Shown in pieces: positions 23,526 through 36,500 of a stretch of 64,000 bases of DNA. Numbering within the stretch: the first letter of the stretch is position 1; each line of letters starts with the position of its first letter. Source of the DNA: Hydractinia symbiolongicarpus (taxonomy: Eukaryota > Cnidaria > Hydrozoa > Anthoathecata > Hydractiniidae); NCBI RefSeq assembly GCF_029227915.1, contig NC_079889.1:7256001-7320000 (forward strand). Direction: 5' to 3'. The translations under genes and the position numbers were made by a program. Below the pieces are notes generated by a model that was not told the DNA's origin, made no database searches, and saw only the letters and a program-made list of their open reading frames with translations.

Positions 23526-23828
23526 TTAGGAACATACTCGCAGCCCGGGCTTTTTCTCGACTGCTTTATTACACATATCCTGCGTTTTGAAACAATTCGG
23601 AACATACTCGAGCGCCGGGGGATCTGCATCAACTGCTTTAGCACATATTTCTCGGGTTTTGAATCGAACCGGAACATACTCGAGCATGTATGGTTTTTCC
23701 TCAACCGCTTTGACGCACATTTCATACGTCTTGAGATGATCCGGAACATAGCAGAGCAACCAGGGATTATCTTCAACTACTTTTTTACGCATGTCTTTAG
23801 TATTGAGATATAAATCTGAGATAGTCAT
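23526..23828 (-). pseudogene. DUF4116-like repeat gene, fragment 1
   Basis: 100 codons from ATG at 23828, made of imperfect units of about 24 aa with the pattern C-x-KAV-x4-P-x2-L-x-YVP-x2-FKT-x-(E/D)(M/I)C (examples CVKAVEEKPYMLEYVP and CAKAVDADPPALEYVP). These resemble DUF4116-type repeats found in large DNA viruses and some bacteria. Function unknown. The repeats continue out of frame below 23526, so the copy is truncated or shifted. Confidence 0.6.
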
Positions 23829-23930
23829 TTATTTTACAAAAATATTTTATCAATACTGAGATAGAGACACCAGCCCTGATAAAAAATACGCCCAATAGAT
23901 ATTTAATTATTTCAAATGGTGATTTGCTAC

Positions 23931-24690
23931 TCATTTATTATATTTTTTTTTACACAATTTTATCAATATTTTTTTTTTCAATACACCATCCACAAATTGA
24001 GCTTCTGCAACGGATCTCATTTCTGAAACGGCTCTCGTGGACATGTTCAAAGCCGGGAGATAATCTTGAACATATGCGACCATATAGGGATCCTTGTCAA
24101 CGGCCCAGATGCACATATCTAGGCTTATAAATCCATCCGGAACATTCAGGAGTATAAGGGGTTTCTTTTCGAATGCTTTTATAAACATTTCCGCCGTCTT
24201 GAATCGATCCGAAAAATACTCGAGCACATAGGGCTCCCCTTTAACACATTTTCTGCATCTTAAATCAATCAGATGCACATATCTAGGCTTATAAAACCAT
24301 CCGGAACATTCAGGAGTATAAGGGGTTTCTTTTCGAATGCTTTTATAAACATTTCCGCCGTCTTGAATCGATCCGAAAAATACTCGAGCACATAGGGCTC
24401 CCCTTCAACACATTTTCTGCATCTTAAATCAATCAGGAACATACCTGAGCGCATCGGGATCCTCCTCAACTGCTTTGCTGCACATCTCTTAAGTCTTGAA
24501 TCGATCCGGAACATACTCGAGCATATAGGAGCCCTGCTCAACCACCCGAGTCTTGAATCGATCTGGTACATGCTCGAGCGCCCCGCCCCCCCAAAAAGGT
24601 ACTTCGAAACGTGTCCGAGCGTCCCCGGTCCTTACGAACCAATTTGTTGCACATTTCCTGGGTCTTGAATCGTTCTGGTACATTTTTAAA
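23931..24690 (-). pseudogene. DUF4116-like repeat gene, fragment 2 with internal duplication
   Basis: Further YVP..FKT repeats in several shifted frames (for example EPYVLEYFSDRFKTAEMFIK and DKDPYMVAYVQDYLPALNMS). A 164-bp segment is duplicated in tandem (24109-24272 and 24273-24436). The fragment above 24440 is disrupted by frameshifts and a C-rich insertion near 24585. This and the preceding fragment look like two adjacent members of one repeat-protein family. Confidence 0.6.
24109..24436. repeat. 164-bp tandem duplication
   Basis: The units 24109-24272 and 24273-24436 differ at about two positions. 164 is not a multiple of three, so the duplication itself shifts the reading frame. Confidence 0.9.
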
Positions 24691-25127
24691 CCAACTCATT
24701 TATTTATACAAAAATATTTTATCAATACTTTTTTATATTGTTCTCCTTACTCCATTTACGCATGCGCAAATTTTTTTGGATAACGTCCGATGACGTCGTA
24801 GGACTAATCGGGTTCAGCCGGAGACCATCAGATTCATCGGATTTTCAGAATTTACTGGCGCATGCACAGAAGGATATCAAAAGCCTATGCTACAGGTGGA
24901 GAGTCACCAATACTAACGATTTGAATTTGGGGGTAACACTCGTTCACGCACATGAACATCCGGGGGAGAGTGTCGAAGGAGTACGGGGTACGTAAAAGTT
25001 CATCGATATCAACGATTCTCTTTGACGGGTTAACACTTTGTCCCAGAACCTACAAATATATATCTCTGCCTAATAAGAGCATTACACGTTCATCACGTGG
25101 TTGCAAGCACTCAGGCGGTTGGGAAAT
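24691..25127. other. Unassigned, non-coding or decayed
   Basis: Less AT-rich than its surroundings, with GATGACGTC and palindromic GCGCATGC-like words, but no recognisable coding segment. Confidence 0.35.
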
Positions 25128-25588
25128 AGTTTTCGCCCCCTTAGGGTGTTTTTTTTAAAAACTCCTTAATGGTATATTGCATGGCAATGATACTTACTGA
25201 ATTTTAATATTTATCTACAATGCACCAGCATGCCAAAGTTTTAGGTCTCATACCTTTCAGAGGCTTTGATATTGGATATTACATGAAACAGCCCCTAAAA
25301 CTCTATAAAAAATCCTTATACCCGGGAAAATACAATTACTCTTGTTAAGATTATCCTTTGAAGTTATAACTTACAACATCGCACCAAAGAAAACGACTGG
25401 GGACGTCGTAGTACATTGAGACTGGAAGGACTAGACCAATGGTAACCTGCGCAGTGTAAGGCACTTATTAAGTAGAGTCCATCTGCATGTTTTCAATACG
25501 TGATTAATCCGTTTTTCCAAATTTTTCGGTTTCTGACCGGAATCCCATCCGCCCATAATATGTTTGAAAAACCCCGGACAGAATAGGG
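25128..25588. mobile_element. MITE copy A (CCCTATT...CCGGGG family), left end degraded
   Basis: 25128-25390 matches 63590-63860 (for example GGCTTTGATATTGG and CATACCTTTCAGAGG), and the match continues loosely through the AATCCG-rich part. It ends at 25572-25588 with CCCCGGACAGAATAGGG, the reverse complement of the family end. No matching left end or TTAA was found. Confidence 0.7.
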
Positions 25589-26391
25589 AGGGTGTAATAG
25601 ACGCCGGGTTCCCTGCTAGTTTTCGCAATATTTTTTAAAATTGACCCAATTCCGTTTAAGTTGATCTGCCGGGATGATTAAAAATTGTTTACTTATTCCT
25701 CTTTAGTACCCAAAAACAACTAGTGTCTAAATAGTTTTTCATATCTACGTTAATTGTATTTGTACGTAAAGTGTATTTAAGTGTGTAAGTGTATTCCTGC
25801 ACTATTTAAATTTATCCATTACTAATTCCTGCAGTACCCAACGTTGCGCGAATTTAAGTATGCGCGAAATATCATCTGTACTAAAAAGACAAACTGATAA
25901 ATGAAGACCAATATTTGCTTTGTTAAAAGGACATCTAACTTCTTCTCATGTGAGATACTAAGTAGAAATCGCCACTGTCATCGTTCAGGAGTTTTTCTGT
26001 GCATATTTTCTAATGTTCCATGTAAACTCGGAATTTCCAAAAAATCCTAGGAAGAGGTTGTCTTATGTACCGTGTATCCCGCTTAACGATTTTAACTTCA
26101 TTCGAAATCAAGGAACAATTTGCAAAGCCTAGCGATTTAGTTATTAAGGCACACACCCAACCATTACTCTAACGAAGAGATGAACCAACCTTTGGTCTAA
26201 CGAAGGAAATATTTAATAAAGTCATTACACCTTACTTTGACGAAAGTTAGTGAAGAGAAAGTAAAATGGTTCCAGTAATGTGACCATATTTTCCACCGGT
26301 TAGACTTGACGGTTAACAGAATTGGCAAAGTACACTTAGAACGTTAAACGCACTAATAAGTCACAGACGAAGCCCAGAAGCATTTTTAAAA
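25589..26391. other. Intergenic, nothing recognised
   Basis: No open frame with protein-like composition and no repeat boundary. Confidence 0.35.
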
Positions 26392-26580
26392 CCCAGAAGA
26401 AGTTGAGATAGGTGCCAAGTTTAGCATTATAGAGTCACTTCACGCCAAGTGGATTACATCATTCTATGACCACATGCAAAAGAAGAAGTCTTGTCACAAA
26501 AGGTTGGGATCGCGCGGGGACCTAAAAATTGAAGATCACCTCTTGAAATTGGAAATTGTTGTTGAGTAACGTAAATTTTT
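26392..26580 (+). pseudogene. Possible DDE transposase C-terminal fragment
   Basis: A short frame contains VEIGAKFSIIESLHAKWITS followed by FYDHM. 'LHAKWI...YDHM' recalls the C-terminal end of transposase-derived proteins of the jerky/Tigger kind. Very short and surrounded by non-coding sequence; tentative. Confidence 0.3.
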
Positions 26581-26823
26581 AGATAAAGTTATTCTATCTC
26601 TTTTTGCAATGCCCTTTTCTGTGTTTGAACAACTCATGAGGTAGGGGAAGTTAGTCCGCTCGAATATATCTAACTTGGGTGCGCGAAATTAAAATACGCA
26701 AATTTATGTCAGATCAAAAATATGTACTACCAAATGAGAAATACACTTAAAATATTTATCCAGCCCTGTAAAGCGCAAAATCTTTGGTGTAATCTTATTT
26801 CATTTTCTTATATTGTATATGCG

Positions 26824-26863
26824 AAGGAATTAATTACGAACATATTTTCGTAATTAATTCCTT
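26824..26863. repeat. Perfect 17-bp hairpin
   Basis: The arms 26824-26840 and 26847-26863 are perfect reverse complements around a 6-nt loop. It lies about 80 bp past the stop codon of the receptor gene, so it would be in or near the 3' UTR. Confidence 0.9.
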
Positions 26864-26940
26864 AAACTCAAGTTAAAATTATCAGTTATTTATAACATAT
26901 CAAGAGCGTCTATCCACATTATCATGTATTCTCGTATCAT

Positions 26941-27243
26941 TTAACAAACATGTTGATTTTCATATACATTGACGCTATTTTCTTTACATTTGAAACTTTG
27001 TCGTTCAGCAATGGGTGATTGTTCCTCGCTTAACTGACTGTCAATTGTTCCTTTTCGGTGGATATGGTATTCACTGCCGCTAATAAGAGTTCCTCTTCTA
27101 TGAGCCCGATACTCAGCGTTGCTTCCTTCAGATTTATGATCGATAGATGAACTATAACCTCCCTGAGATCCTTCAGAAGTAAAGAGAACTGGTCTACCAT
27201 TTCGGAAATTAGGATCTTCAAAATGTTTATATTTCATAATAAC
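26941..27243 (-). CDS. GABA-B-like receptor terminal exon: cytoplasmic tail
   Basis: Acceptor CTCTTTTCAG, phase 0, opening [16 protein letters not shown]. This continues FLPK as 'PKVIMKY', as expected after TM7. The rest is a polar, Ser/Arg/Glu-rich tail of 100 residues ending at TAA (26941-26943). No coiled coil of the vertebrate heterodimer type is evident. The linkage to 41789 rests on phase, strand and the PK-V-x-x-K join; a shorter tail exon elsewhere in the intron cannot be excluded. Confidence 0.75.
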   Translation of the reverse strand, partial: VIMKYKHFEDPNFRNGRPVLFTSEGSQGGYSSSIDHKSEGSNAEYRAHRRGTLISGSEYHIHRKGTIDSQLSEEQSPIAERQSFKCKENSVNVYENQHVC

Positions 27244-27517
27244 CTGAAAAGAGATACAATCTATGTATAACGACTTGTACCTAGATTTAACGACCCTTTT
27301 GAAATAGAAATTACCAATAATTTTCAGGAATATTCTAAAATAACTGTCTATCTAATGTTTTTTCGAAATTCTATGACAGAAGTTTTTGTAAGATTATTTT
27401 ATGCTGTTGTATTAATTACTGTGGTAACCAATGCGTTGCTTAAGCGATGTTTGGGGATTAGGGAAAAAATACAAACAACATGTGGCGTATAAATGCTGTT
27501 AAACTACTGTTGTGTGT

Positions 27518-27548
<31 letters not shown>

Positions 27549-30500
27549 GGGGTTACTGACTTTAATTTCCAATACAGAAAAACTAAAGACTCTAAAACAA
27601 ATAATACATAACTATAAACTAAATATGAAAGCAAACAAGAATAACAGACAGAGTATAAAAATTGTATGCAATTATACAATATAAAACACGAAGCATGAAC
27701 AAAAATAAATGTTACTAAAACAATGTTCATATTCCACTTCCACAAAGCACCACAATACTCTTCCAAGGACTGACACATACTGACAGAAAAGACATCTCTT
27801 TAATAATAGCCGTATTCCATCTGGCTGTCTGTCCGCGAAAGAGGCGTCCTGTTACGGAAACACGAAATGCGATATATAAAGGACGGGCGACCCCGTGGAT
27901 TTTTCCACGGAGTCTCCCGCAATCTTCTTTGCAATCTTAACTCCAATCAGGTCGTAAAAATGCGCAAATTATTATTCAATATATGAATTTTACGAGAAAC
28001 CGGCGTTACACTACTTTCGATAAGCTATACTATAAAAAAAAGAAAAATGTGTAGTTTAAACTGCTTCCGGGCCTATAACAGGTGCGCCAAATAATTTTAT
28101 AACAGGTGCAAAAATTTTTTCGCGATCAGAAAGAATCCAAGATCTTCGCGGAACAAAGGGCATTTTGATTTTGATAATGGTCGTGTGTGTGGTCAGTGTG
28201 TGAGGTTTGTAGGCCTGTTTGATTTTTTATCTTCTAAAAGTTTCTTATACAAAATCCATGGATAATCAACTTTTATTTCCTTCGATGCAGGTTTTTTGTT
28301 ATAAATAACTACACAGTCAAAGTTGCGGACAATTAACACTCTGTTATCTATTTCATTAAAGACGTTTTAATTATTCCCGTCTTTTCAAGTAAATTAACAA
28401 AACAAGTGTTTGATAATAGAAGGAGATTTTTCGTTTGTTCTAAATATGAATTTAGAATTTATTTTCTAAAGTTTAAATGTATATTTATTGTTCCCCTAAG
28501 AAGAGGAGAACAATAAATTTTAAAAAGATTGTTTGTTTTAATTTATTTCGGAAATTTTGTCTTATCTTTTGCTGAACTTTTTCTTATTCGAATAAACAAA
28601 AAGTGTAAGAAAATTTAGCTTTTTAAACCGCATTTACAAGGGGAGCCTTTTTCTTAACTCCAATCATGCAGTAAAAATGCGAAAGCAGCGTAACACTACT
28701 TCAGGGTAACACCACTTCTAATCAACAATGCTATAAAATAATGTTCAATTTATACTGTTTCTATGCCTTATAAGTGTACCATTTCTACCGCAGAGTAAGT
28801 TCATACCCGTATACGTCTGTTTGTCTGCCTGTAACGCAAAATGGTAGCTTAGCTGCGCAGGTAGCGAGACGCATGCAATGCGGTATAAAAAGGGCGGGCG
28901 AACGCGCGGATTTTTTCACGACTAGTATTGGAAAACACCCAATCTTATAACAATTAAAATCGTAACCGACAAACTATAACAATCTTAACAGACAAACATA
29001 ATTCATGAATACCCTGAGGTAATACAAACAATACACAATACATAAACTCCCGAAGGGAACAGATAGGTACACAATGGAAATAAAACATAATACACAAAGT
29101 ATAACTTCATATACAAAATGAACCAATGAAATGTTAATTAGTTAAATGACATATAACATAAATATTTTAAACATAGAAACACACAACTAAAAGTAATACA
29201 TAGAAATAACCCAAAGAAAATAAAACCGAAGGACTCTGTAGCCTGCGAGGCCTACTCATAACCAATACAGGAACATCTGGCTCCCCTCAGGATCAAAAAT
29301 CTTGAAATAAAGAAAACAAAATAAACTCAATGTTTTCAAAAGTTAAGTTGGTTCGGTTACGAGAAATCGACATTTAAAACCAACGTTTGTATCATATGTT
29401 AACATTTGATTTAGGCAAAACGAACGAGCTTGTAAATTGGGCAATCCATTATTTGTTTCGTTGCAGGTTTTACCATAACGCTTCTGACAAAACCGTTTTC
29501 GTCACTTTTAACGCTTCTATTTTGTCCAAATCGTTTTGAATTGCATCTTCTTCGATTAGAACAATATCGTTTTTTGATTAGAACAATATCGAGGATATTG
29601 GTACTTCGGTCGTTTTCGCTCATGTTTTCATCTCGTCCATAACTCGTTTACGATATGTTGAATACGAAGCCCTCTTTTTCGACTGTACAAATCTGGTCGT
29701 TTGAATTTGCCACGTGCCACTATTATTGTAAACTTCACCATCAACAGATGATTCGGAGTGATTGGTGTTGCGCTGTTGCTGTCACTAAGATATTCAACTG
29801 TCACTGGACGAGAATTTATAACAGCCTCAACTTCTAACAACAATGTTCTAAATGATTCATCATCTAAACCTCTTTCATGACTGTTGAGTAGAAAGTTAGG
29901 ATAGCACAAGCTGAACGTACCTGTCGCTCCCAAACACCCCCCATATGACTTGCAGTTGGTGTATTGAATTTGCATTCTAACCAATCAGTGCCTTTCATCC
30001 GCCAAAACTGACTGATTTTCTCTTGATACATTTCTGAAACCGCTTTCTTCAGTTCGTTGTCAGCACTACCAAAATAGTGCCGTTGTCAGATCTCAATTGC
30101 CTCACGTCCCACGTCGAGTAATGAATCTACGCAAAGCCTAGATAAATGAATCTGTGTCTAAGCTGTTCTTACTCTCAAGGTGAACTGTCCGACTTGACAC
30201 GCAGGTGATCTGTCCGACTTGACACGCATGTGAACAATGCACCATACCTTTTCATCTCTTCACGACCTTCTTTCATCCAAACTGGATAAAACATATCCAC
30301 TAATGAAAAGGTAAATGGTAGAGATTTTTTAAGTCTGTCTGAAGAAAGTGAAGCTATTTGTTGCTCTCCAACTTTACCTCTTAGCCTTTGACACTTAACA
30401 CACCTAGAAATTACGTGACGCATTCTTGAGTTTTCGTTGATGATAAAGAAATTATTTTGACGTGCCTCGTTACAGTAATACCACGATCGGAATGTCCAAC

Positions 30501-33500
30501 AAGTTTGTGCTACCACCTGAATATAAGAACTGATACCTGACTTAACATAACTGGATGTTTAACATTTTGATAAATAATCTTTGTCCAACACGTATAAGTC
30601 CATTTTCATGTATGAATGGGTTGAGCTTCAATAACGAACTCTATTTTTGAATGATTGAAGATCATTTAATTCCTGACCATACGATTTTGCTTGCGCTAAC
30701 TTGATAATAGCTATCTCAGCATTACTCGAAATATAAACATCAATTTGAGATTTTTGTGTTTCCAACGATGGTTCCAACGATGCATTTGAACCAATTAGAA
30801 GTTCTCTCTAGCAACATAGAAAGAACAATAGAATTTCTTGCTTGCAAAGTATTAACTTTCATCTTTCGATAAACGTTGATTTTTAAATCAACATCTTCAA
30901 GCACAACTTGAGTTTAATCAGCCATTGGTTTTCAGATTTCAATAAGAACTCCGGTCCATTAAACCAACAGATATTTTTCACAAAACAATTCACATTTTCA
31001 CCTCTTGAGGCATAATCAGCTAGGTTATCTATACTATCAACATAATTCCACTGATCATATTCTGATTGTTCATTTATGATCTGGATTCGATTAGCTACGA
31101 ACATGTGGAATTTCCTTGATTTATTCTTAATATAGCCTAGGACTACTTCACTGCCTGTCCAAAACATTTTAGTGGAAGGTACGGGTAGATTAACTTCTCT
31201 TCTCAAAATGCTTGCTACTTTAACGGATGTTGTTGCAGCTGTTAATTCAATCCTTGGAATGGTCATTGGTTTAAGCTGGGTCACTTGTGCCTTTTCCATC
31301 AGGAAAATACAGTGAATCTGGCCCTTTCTATTAACTAATCTCAGGCCGCTTTCTTGCCCGTAACCATTGGTACTTTGTCTAAAAAGTGATGGACTGAAGC
31401 ATTTGATATAATTCCAAAATCGTTAGGCTTATAGCAACGCGAGATTGTAACCTTCTCCAACATTTGTATCGATGTTTTCCATCTTTCTCACAGTGACTTT
31501 TGTTCAGAAATAATGTCAGCATACCATCCTTTTTTGAAGCTACAAAGTTGCTGGAACAAATTTTTTCCAAGCAAAAGGAACGGTGGCCAAATCCAAGTGG
31601 ATCATACACTGAACTGATTGATTCATTTTAGAGTCAATGGATTAACTTTCAATACAATTCGAAGCTAAAAGTATCGTTTTCTACACACCAGCATACACCG
31701 ATAGCTCTTCTATTGGCAATGGTTATGTTGTAAGATCAATATCTTTGACGCTTCTTGACTTCTCATCTTCTGGAAGAAATTGGACCATTTCTTGTGAAAT
31801 AGACATAATTTTAGTTAACGTAAATCCACCCGATGTACACATTTTTTTCACACTAGATCACAAAATTAACTGCAGCATGAAACGTCTTGGATGATTTCAA
31901 CATGTCATACACAAAAAAATTTCGTAACAATGTTAAAGCTGCTTCTGACCGCGGATATTTATATTATCCAAGGAAGCTCTTTTTACTATCCCTTGCAAAT
32001 CACCATCAGCGCACCACACAAATCCGAATAGATATCTTTGTTCTTGGGGTACTCTAACCTGATAAAACATACTTTCAATATCGCCTACGATAGGTACACA
32101 CTCTTTACGAAATCTTGTGAGCACGCCAACAACTTGGTTTGTTAAATAAGACCTTGGGAAAATCGTAAATTTAAATACCTCTATATGTCGCACTACAGTC
32201 AAAAAAACAACACTGATCTTATTTGGTTTCTCCGGGAGGTAAACTCCATGGCGAGGGATATACCAAATTTCACCTTCTTTTGGTGTGAAATACTCAACTT
32301 TCATAGCATAGCCTTTGTTGATAACGTTTGACATAAAATCCTTGTAAATTCCCTTCAAACTTTCATTTTAAATAAATTGCTCGTTGAACTGCTTGTTCTC
32401 TGTTGTTTGGGAATTTTATTTCGGCGTCTCTAATTGTTAATGGCAGTTGATAATTGTTATCCACAAATTTCATCTTATTTTCTCTATGAACCTCTGCCTC
32501 GCAGAAAGAAACATGATTTTCAATGAAATCCTAATTGAACATTGCTAACATCGTCTCTTTTATCGTGTTATCCTTCAACTGATTTTAAATGTTAAAATGA
32601 ACTGGCTTAGTACCATCTCTTTCTACTACAATGAGGTTACATCTCTGACTCCGTGATGGGGATTAATTACTGGAAATTCGCTCTGTTATAAATCAATTAA
32701 GAAGGAACGATATGCATATGGACCATTATGCTGACTTTGTAAAATTGTTATGGGCTCTAATGGTTTAGGACAGTTTCCACCGGTTAAAATTCCAATTTCT
32801 AGATCAGCTCCATCACCAGGCAAATATTTATGAAATTTATTCACATACTTCCATCTTTTAATTCTGCTAGGTGTGGGTACCTTGCCCTTTTCACAGGAAG
32901 TTCCATTCTACTATATGTTTCGGGAAGCCTAATCTTCACTGATTGACCAACAGCTGCACTGTCTTCAAGAGTATTTACTGTTCTTCAGTTTTCTGCCTCC
33001 TCACCTGTTATTGTTTATATAGATCTCGAAACTGGGACACTTCGTGGCAACCTTTGAAGTAAATCAGTATGAATAAATGTTCCTTGACTTCCATTATCAA
33101 GCAATGCTCTGGTCGAAATTTCAATTGAACATTCTGGATGTGAGATCTTTACTGGCACAATACTCAAACTAATTATTTCAGCAGTAAACTTTGTACAACT
33201 TGACATCAGACTTGGTACTGCTAGTGGATCGTTTTTATTGTCGTCATTATCATTTTCCTTTTGTTTGTTCTCAGTACGTTTTGACGTTGATATCCATGAA
33301 GACCTGTTGGATGTTCACTTGCAAATATCACAATTTCTCCGTTTCTTACAACTCTTAGTAGAGAGCAGAGTAATCTTTACTTGTTGGTTCTAACCAACAA
33401 AAACACAATCGATGCTTAAAAAAAGCCTTTGTTCATTGACGTTAAGCTTTAAATTCATGTTTACTGGTAGACAGGCTCAACATCAATATCTTGCAAATAT

Positions 33501-36500
33501 CGACCTTCAAGACTTTTCTCGTATGCCTTTATTTTAACCTGCGCTTTACTCATTTTAACATGCAGTTCTAATGCTTTACTTTCTTGTTCTAGGATATCTC
33601 TTTTAGACAGATACTTAGCTTCTATTTCAAGTTCCGCCAATCTCGCTTTTTCTAACCCCACTTTACTTCCCACACCTCTGGATTTTAAGAAGGATTTTTA
33701 CATTTTGTATAATGGTCCTTCTAATCTTGGTTTATTAATTTGTGATGTAATTCGAGATTTTCTGACATCACATCTTGCTTACTGCCTTATGTACCCCCAC
33801 ACACCTTTCGTTTAGGTGCAAAAACTTCTCTATCCAATGAGTGTATACTGTAATAATTTCTGACCTTTTCCTCACTAGATTCTCGCAATATCTGTCACCT
33901 GTCATGGACTTGAAGATACCTTTAAAACAATTTATCCATGATTGAAACTCTTCTCTAACTGCATCTTGTTGATCCTCTTCTAACAAAGCTTCTGTAAGAC
34001 TTCTAAAACGAGCTGGACGTTTCTTAGTAGAAGACATACTGGCAACACTGCCTAACGTTGTGCAAACTGTGTACTAACAAAGTACCATGATACAATATAA
34101 CACATGAAGCATAAACAAACAAATAAAGTATTACTAAAACACTTTCCATATTCCACTTCCACAAAGCACCACATTGCTCCACCAAGAACTAACACATACC
34201 GACACAAAAGACATAAAACAAAACATCCTAACATCTAACAATTAAATCGTAATAAAGAAACTATACAACACAATACGTGTATACTGTGAGGGAATACAAA
34301 CAATACACAATGCATGAACTCCCTAAGGGACCACATAGATACACAATGGAAATAAAACATAATACACAAAATATAAATTCATATACAACATAACTAATTC
34401 AGTTAAATGACAAACAACATAAATCTATATTTAAATACTAAACTAAGGACATTACATACACTTAAAATAATACATGAAAATCACAACTAAAATCATTATT
34501 TGTGTGGCATCGTTTTTTATTAACTCAATCCACATGGCAGCCATAAGATAATCTACCACCCACTTAGCATGCTACACAAGAATGACGTATTAGCCTGTTA
34601 GTATAAAAAACTCATTGAATGACCCATGGTAAAATCCATTTAATTCTGGAAAAATAATGTTTACAGAAGTAAAATTATGAGAATTTTTTTCGAGAATTTT
34701 TTAGGCCGTTGCTAGTATTTCTTAAAATTGTAGAAAGGTATAAAGAATAGTTTTCGATAATTTTCTATTAAAAAACCTATGTTCAAACAAACAATGCGGA
34801 GAAAGCGCGTCACTGGGTTCAAGTTCTTTTTGCGTGTTTCTAGCAAAACGACTAATGACCCATTCTTTCTGTATTGAATCCCGGCAATTTAACTTGTCAA
34901 AGATTAAGGAAGTAATTAGGTTTTCCACTGAATTTTGCCAAAGTTTATTGCTTTAAAGCTCTCAGGGGCTTACCCTCGCCCTTCGAAATAATTTACCTGC
35001 ACAACTTTAAAGAAAATCGCTTGGAGAAGAAGCTGGAATGTCAAGTAGTCATATTTGTTGTTGTTGTTTGTGTATCAAAAACAAACGTGTTATTCTCAAG
35101 AAATACTAAATGGAATATGAATGCTTCATAGTTGTAGGGGTTTATTTCTTACTTTATTAATAACCATGTAAGTGAAGGACGATGGCTAGCCAAATTTTAA
35201 GGACAAAATTCAACTGTTAATTTTCGTAAAAATGGCGTTCTTCGAAACCTCGTGACTTTAAAACCTTGAAAGCTTTTATTGATGATGAATAAAATGACAA
35301 TTCATATATCCATATATTTATTTTTTGCAATCAAGCTTTCGCCAACTCTCAGGTTGGCATGATCACACTGATTTACAAATTAGTTTTCTAACGTATTAAA
35401 TACTTGAAAACGTACAAAAAATAAAAATTGTAAAAATAAGACTTATTGAAATAATTCCAAAGGCATCGATTCAAAAGTTTTTGTAAAAAGCTAGTTGTGG
35501 CTAGTTATCTCATTTAAAAGTTTTATGAAAACAGCTTTAGCAATAGACCTTTTCATCGATAGCGACACCATTTTGAATTTCCCGCTTTCGCAATGCACCT
35601 CCGGACGACCGGGATATCTGAGAAATCAAAACATTACAAGATTAGAGCCATTTTGTTTATGCTTGGATTTTTGTAAAATGGGAATTAATGATCGCTGTGC
35701 TATTGGAGCTTGTAATAATACTCGAAAATAAAAGAATAAATATGTAATTAAGCCACATATCTCTGCATACGATGGGAGTCTTGAGCTAAAATTCCGAAAA
35801 TGTCCTGATCCAAAGTTTTATTCTAAATGGGGGTTTGCATGTAATAGGAAGCATTTTATTTTTAAGAAACACAGTGTTATATGCTCAAACCATTTTGATT
35901 ATGGAAGACCCACTGATGTTAGCCAACACCCTACACTATACTTGAAAGAATATGGTGAAAGGCCTGCTAGAAAAAGAAAACAACCAAAGGACAGGCAGGC
36001 ATTACCTTGTGCATCCAAAAAGAGAAAGTTAGGCAAAATATCGACTACTACAAAAAATAAAGCATCTATAGGACCAGCCAGTGAAGAAGTAAAAGAAGAA
36101 ATTATAACACCTTACACTGTCAGTGCTTTTGATTTTAGTGTCAGCGTTGATTTGACATCGCTGTCATCTTCCGTAGCTAGTTTTGCATCAGAAATGTTTT
36201 TGCCTATTGGCATCCCTAATTCATCGTTGCTGGTAAGTACACCTGTTATTGTAATGGATCGACCAAAAGCAATGTCTCAAATGTCTTGGGAATGTATCAA
36301 AAGCAATAATCATATCCATCAAGCTATATACAGGATGTCCATCTGGAAAAATATTTATGTTCATTGTAAACCTTCTTAGACCCAAGCATAAAAAACTGCA
36401 GTATTATCGAGGCTCCAAATCATCATGATGATGTAAAGAAATACCAAGCAAGTCCGATAAAACTGTTTTGTCAACGAAAGACTGGTCCTACGAGGTCTCT

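Larger units (their letters stand above)
27660..34490 (-). mobile_element. BEL/Pao LTR retrotransposon
   Basis: Internal region with gag, protease, RT, RNase H and integrase in BEL/Pao order on the minus strand (34037 down to 29411). The right LTR (about 34073-34490) matches two separated blocks on the left: 34092-34215 matches 27676-27790 (shared TTCCACTTCCACAAAGCACC), and 34225-34490 matches 28930-29220 (shared ACACAATGGAAATAAAACAT). The left LTR is interrupted by a 1.13-kb Helitron-like insertion. Exact LTR ends were not fixed. Numerous frameshifts: inactive. Confidence 0.88.

Noticed and set aside
27458-27778. Frames with poly-Pro/His-Thr or poly-Gly
   Set aside because: Direct translation of the (GT)n/G-run microsatellite and LTR sequence.
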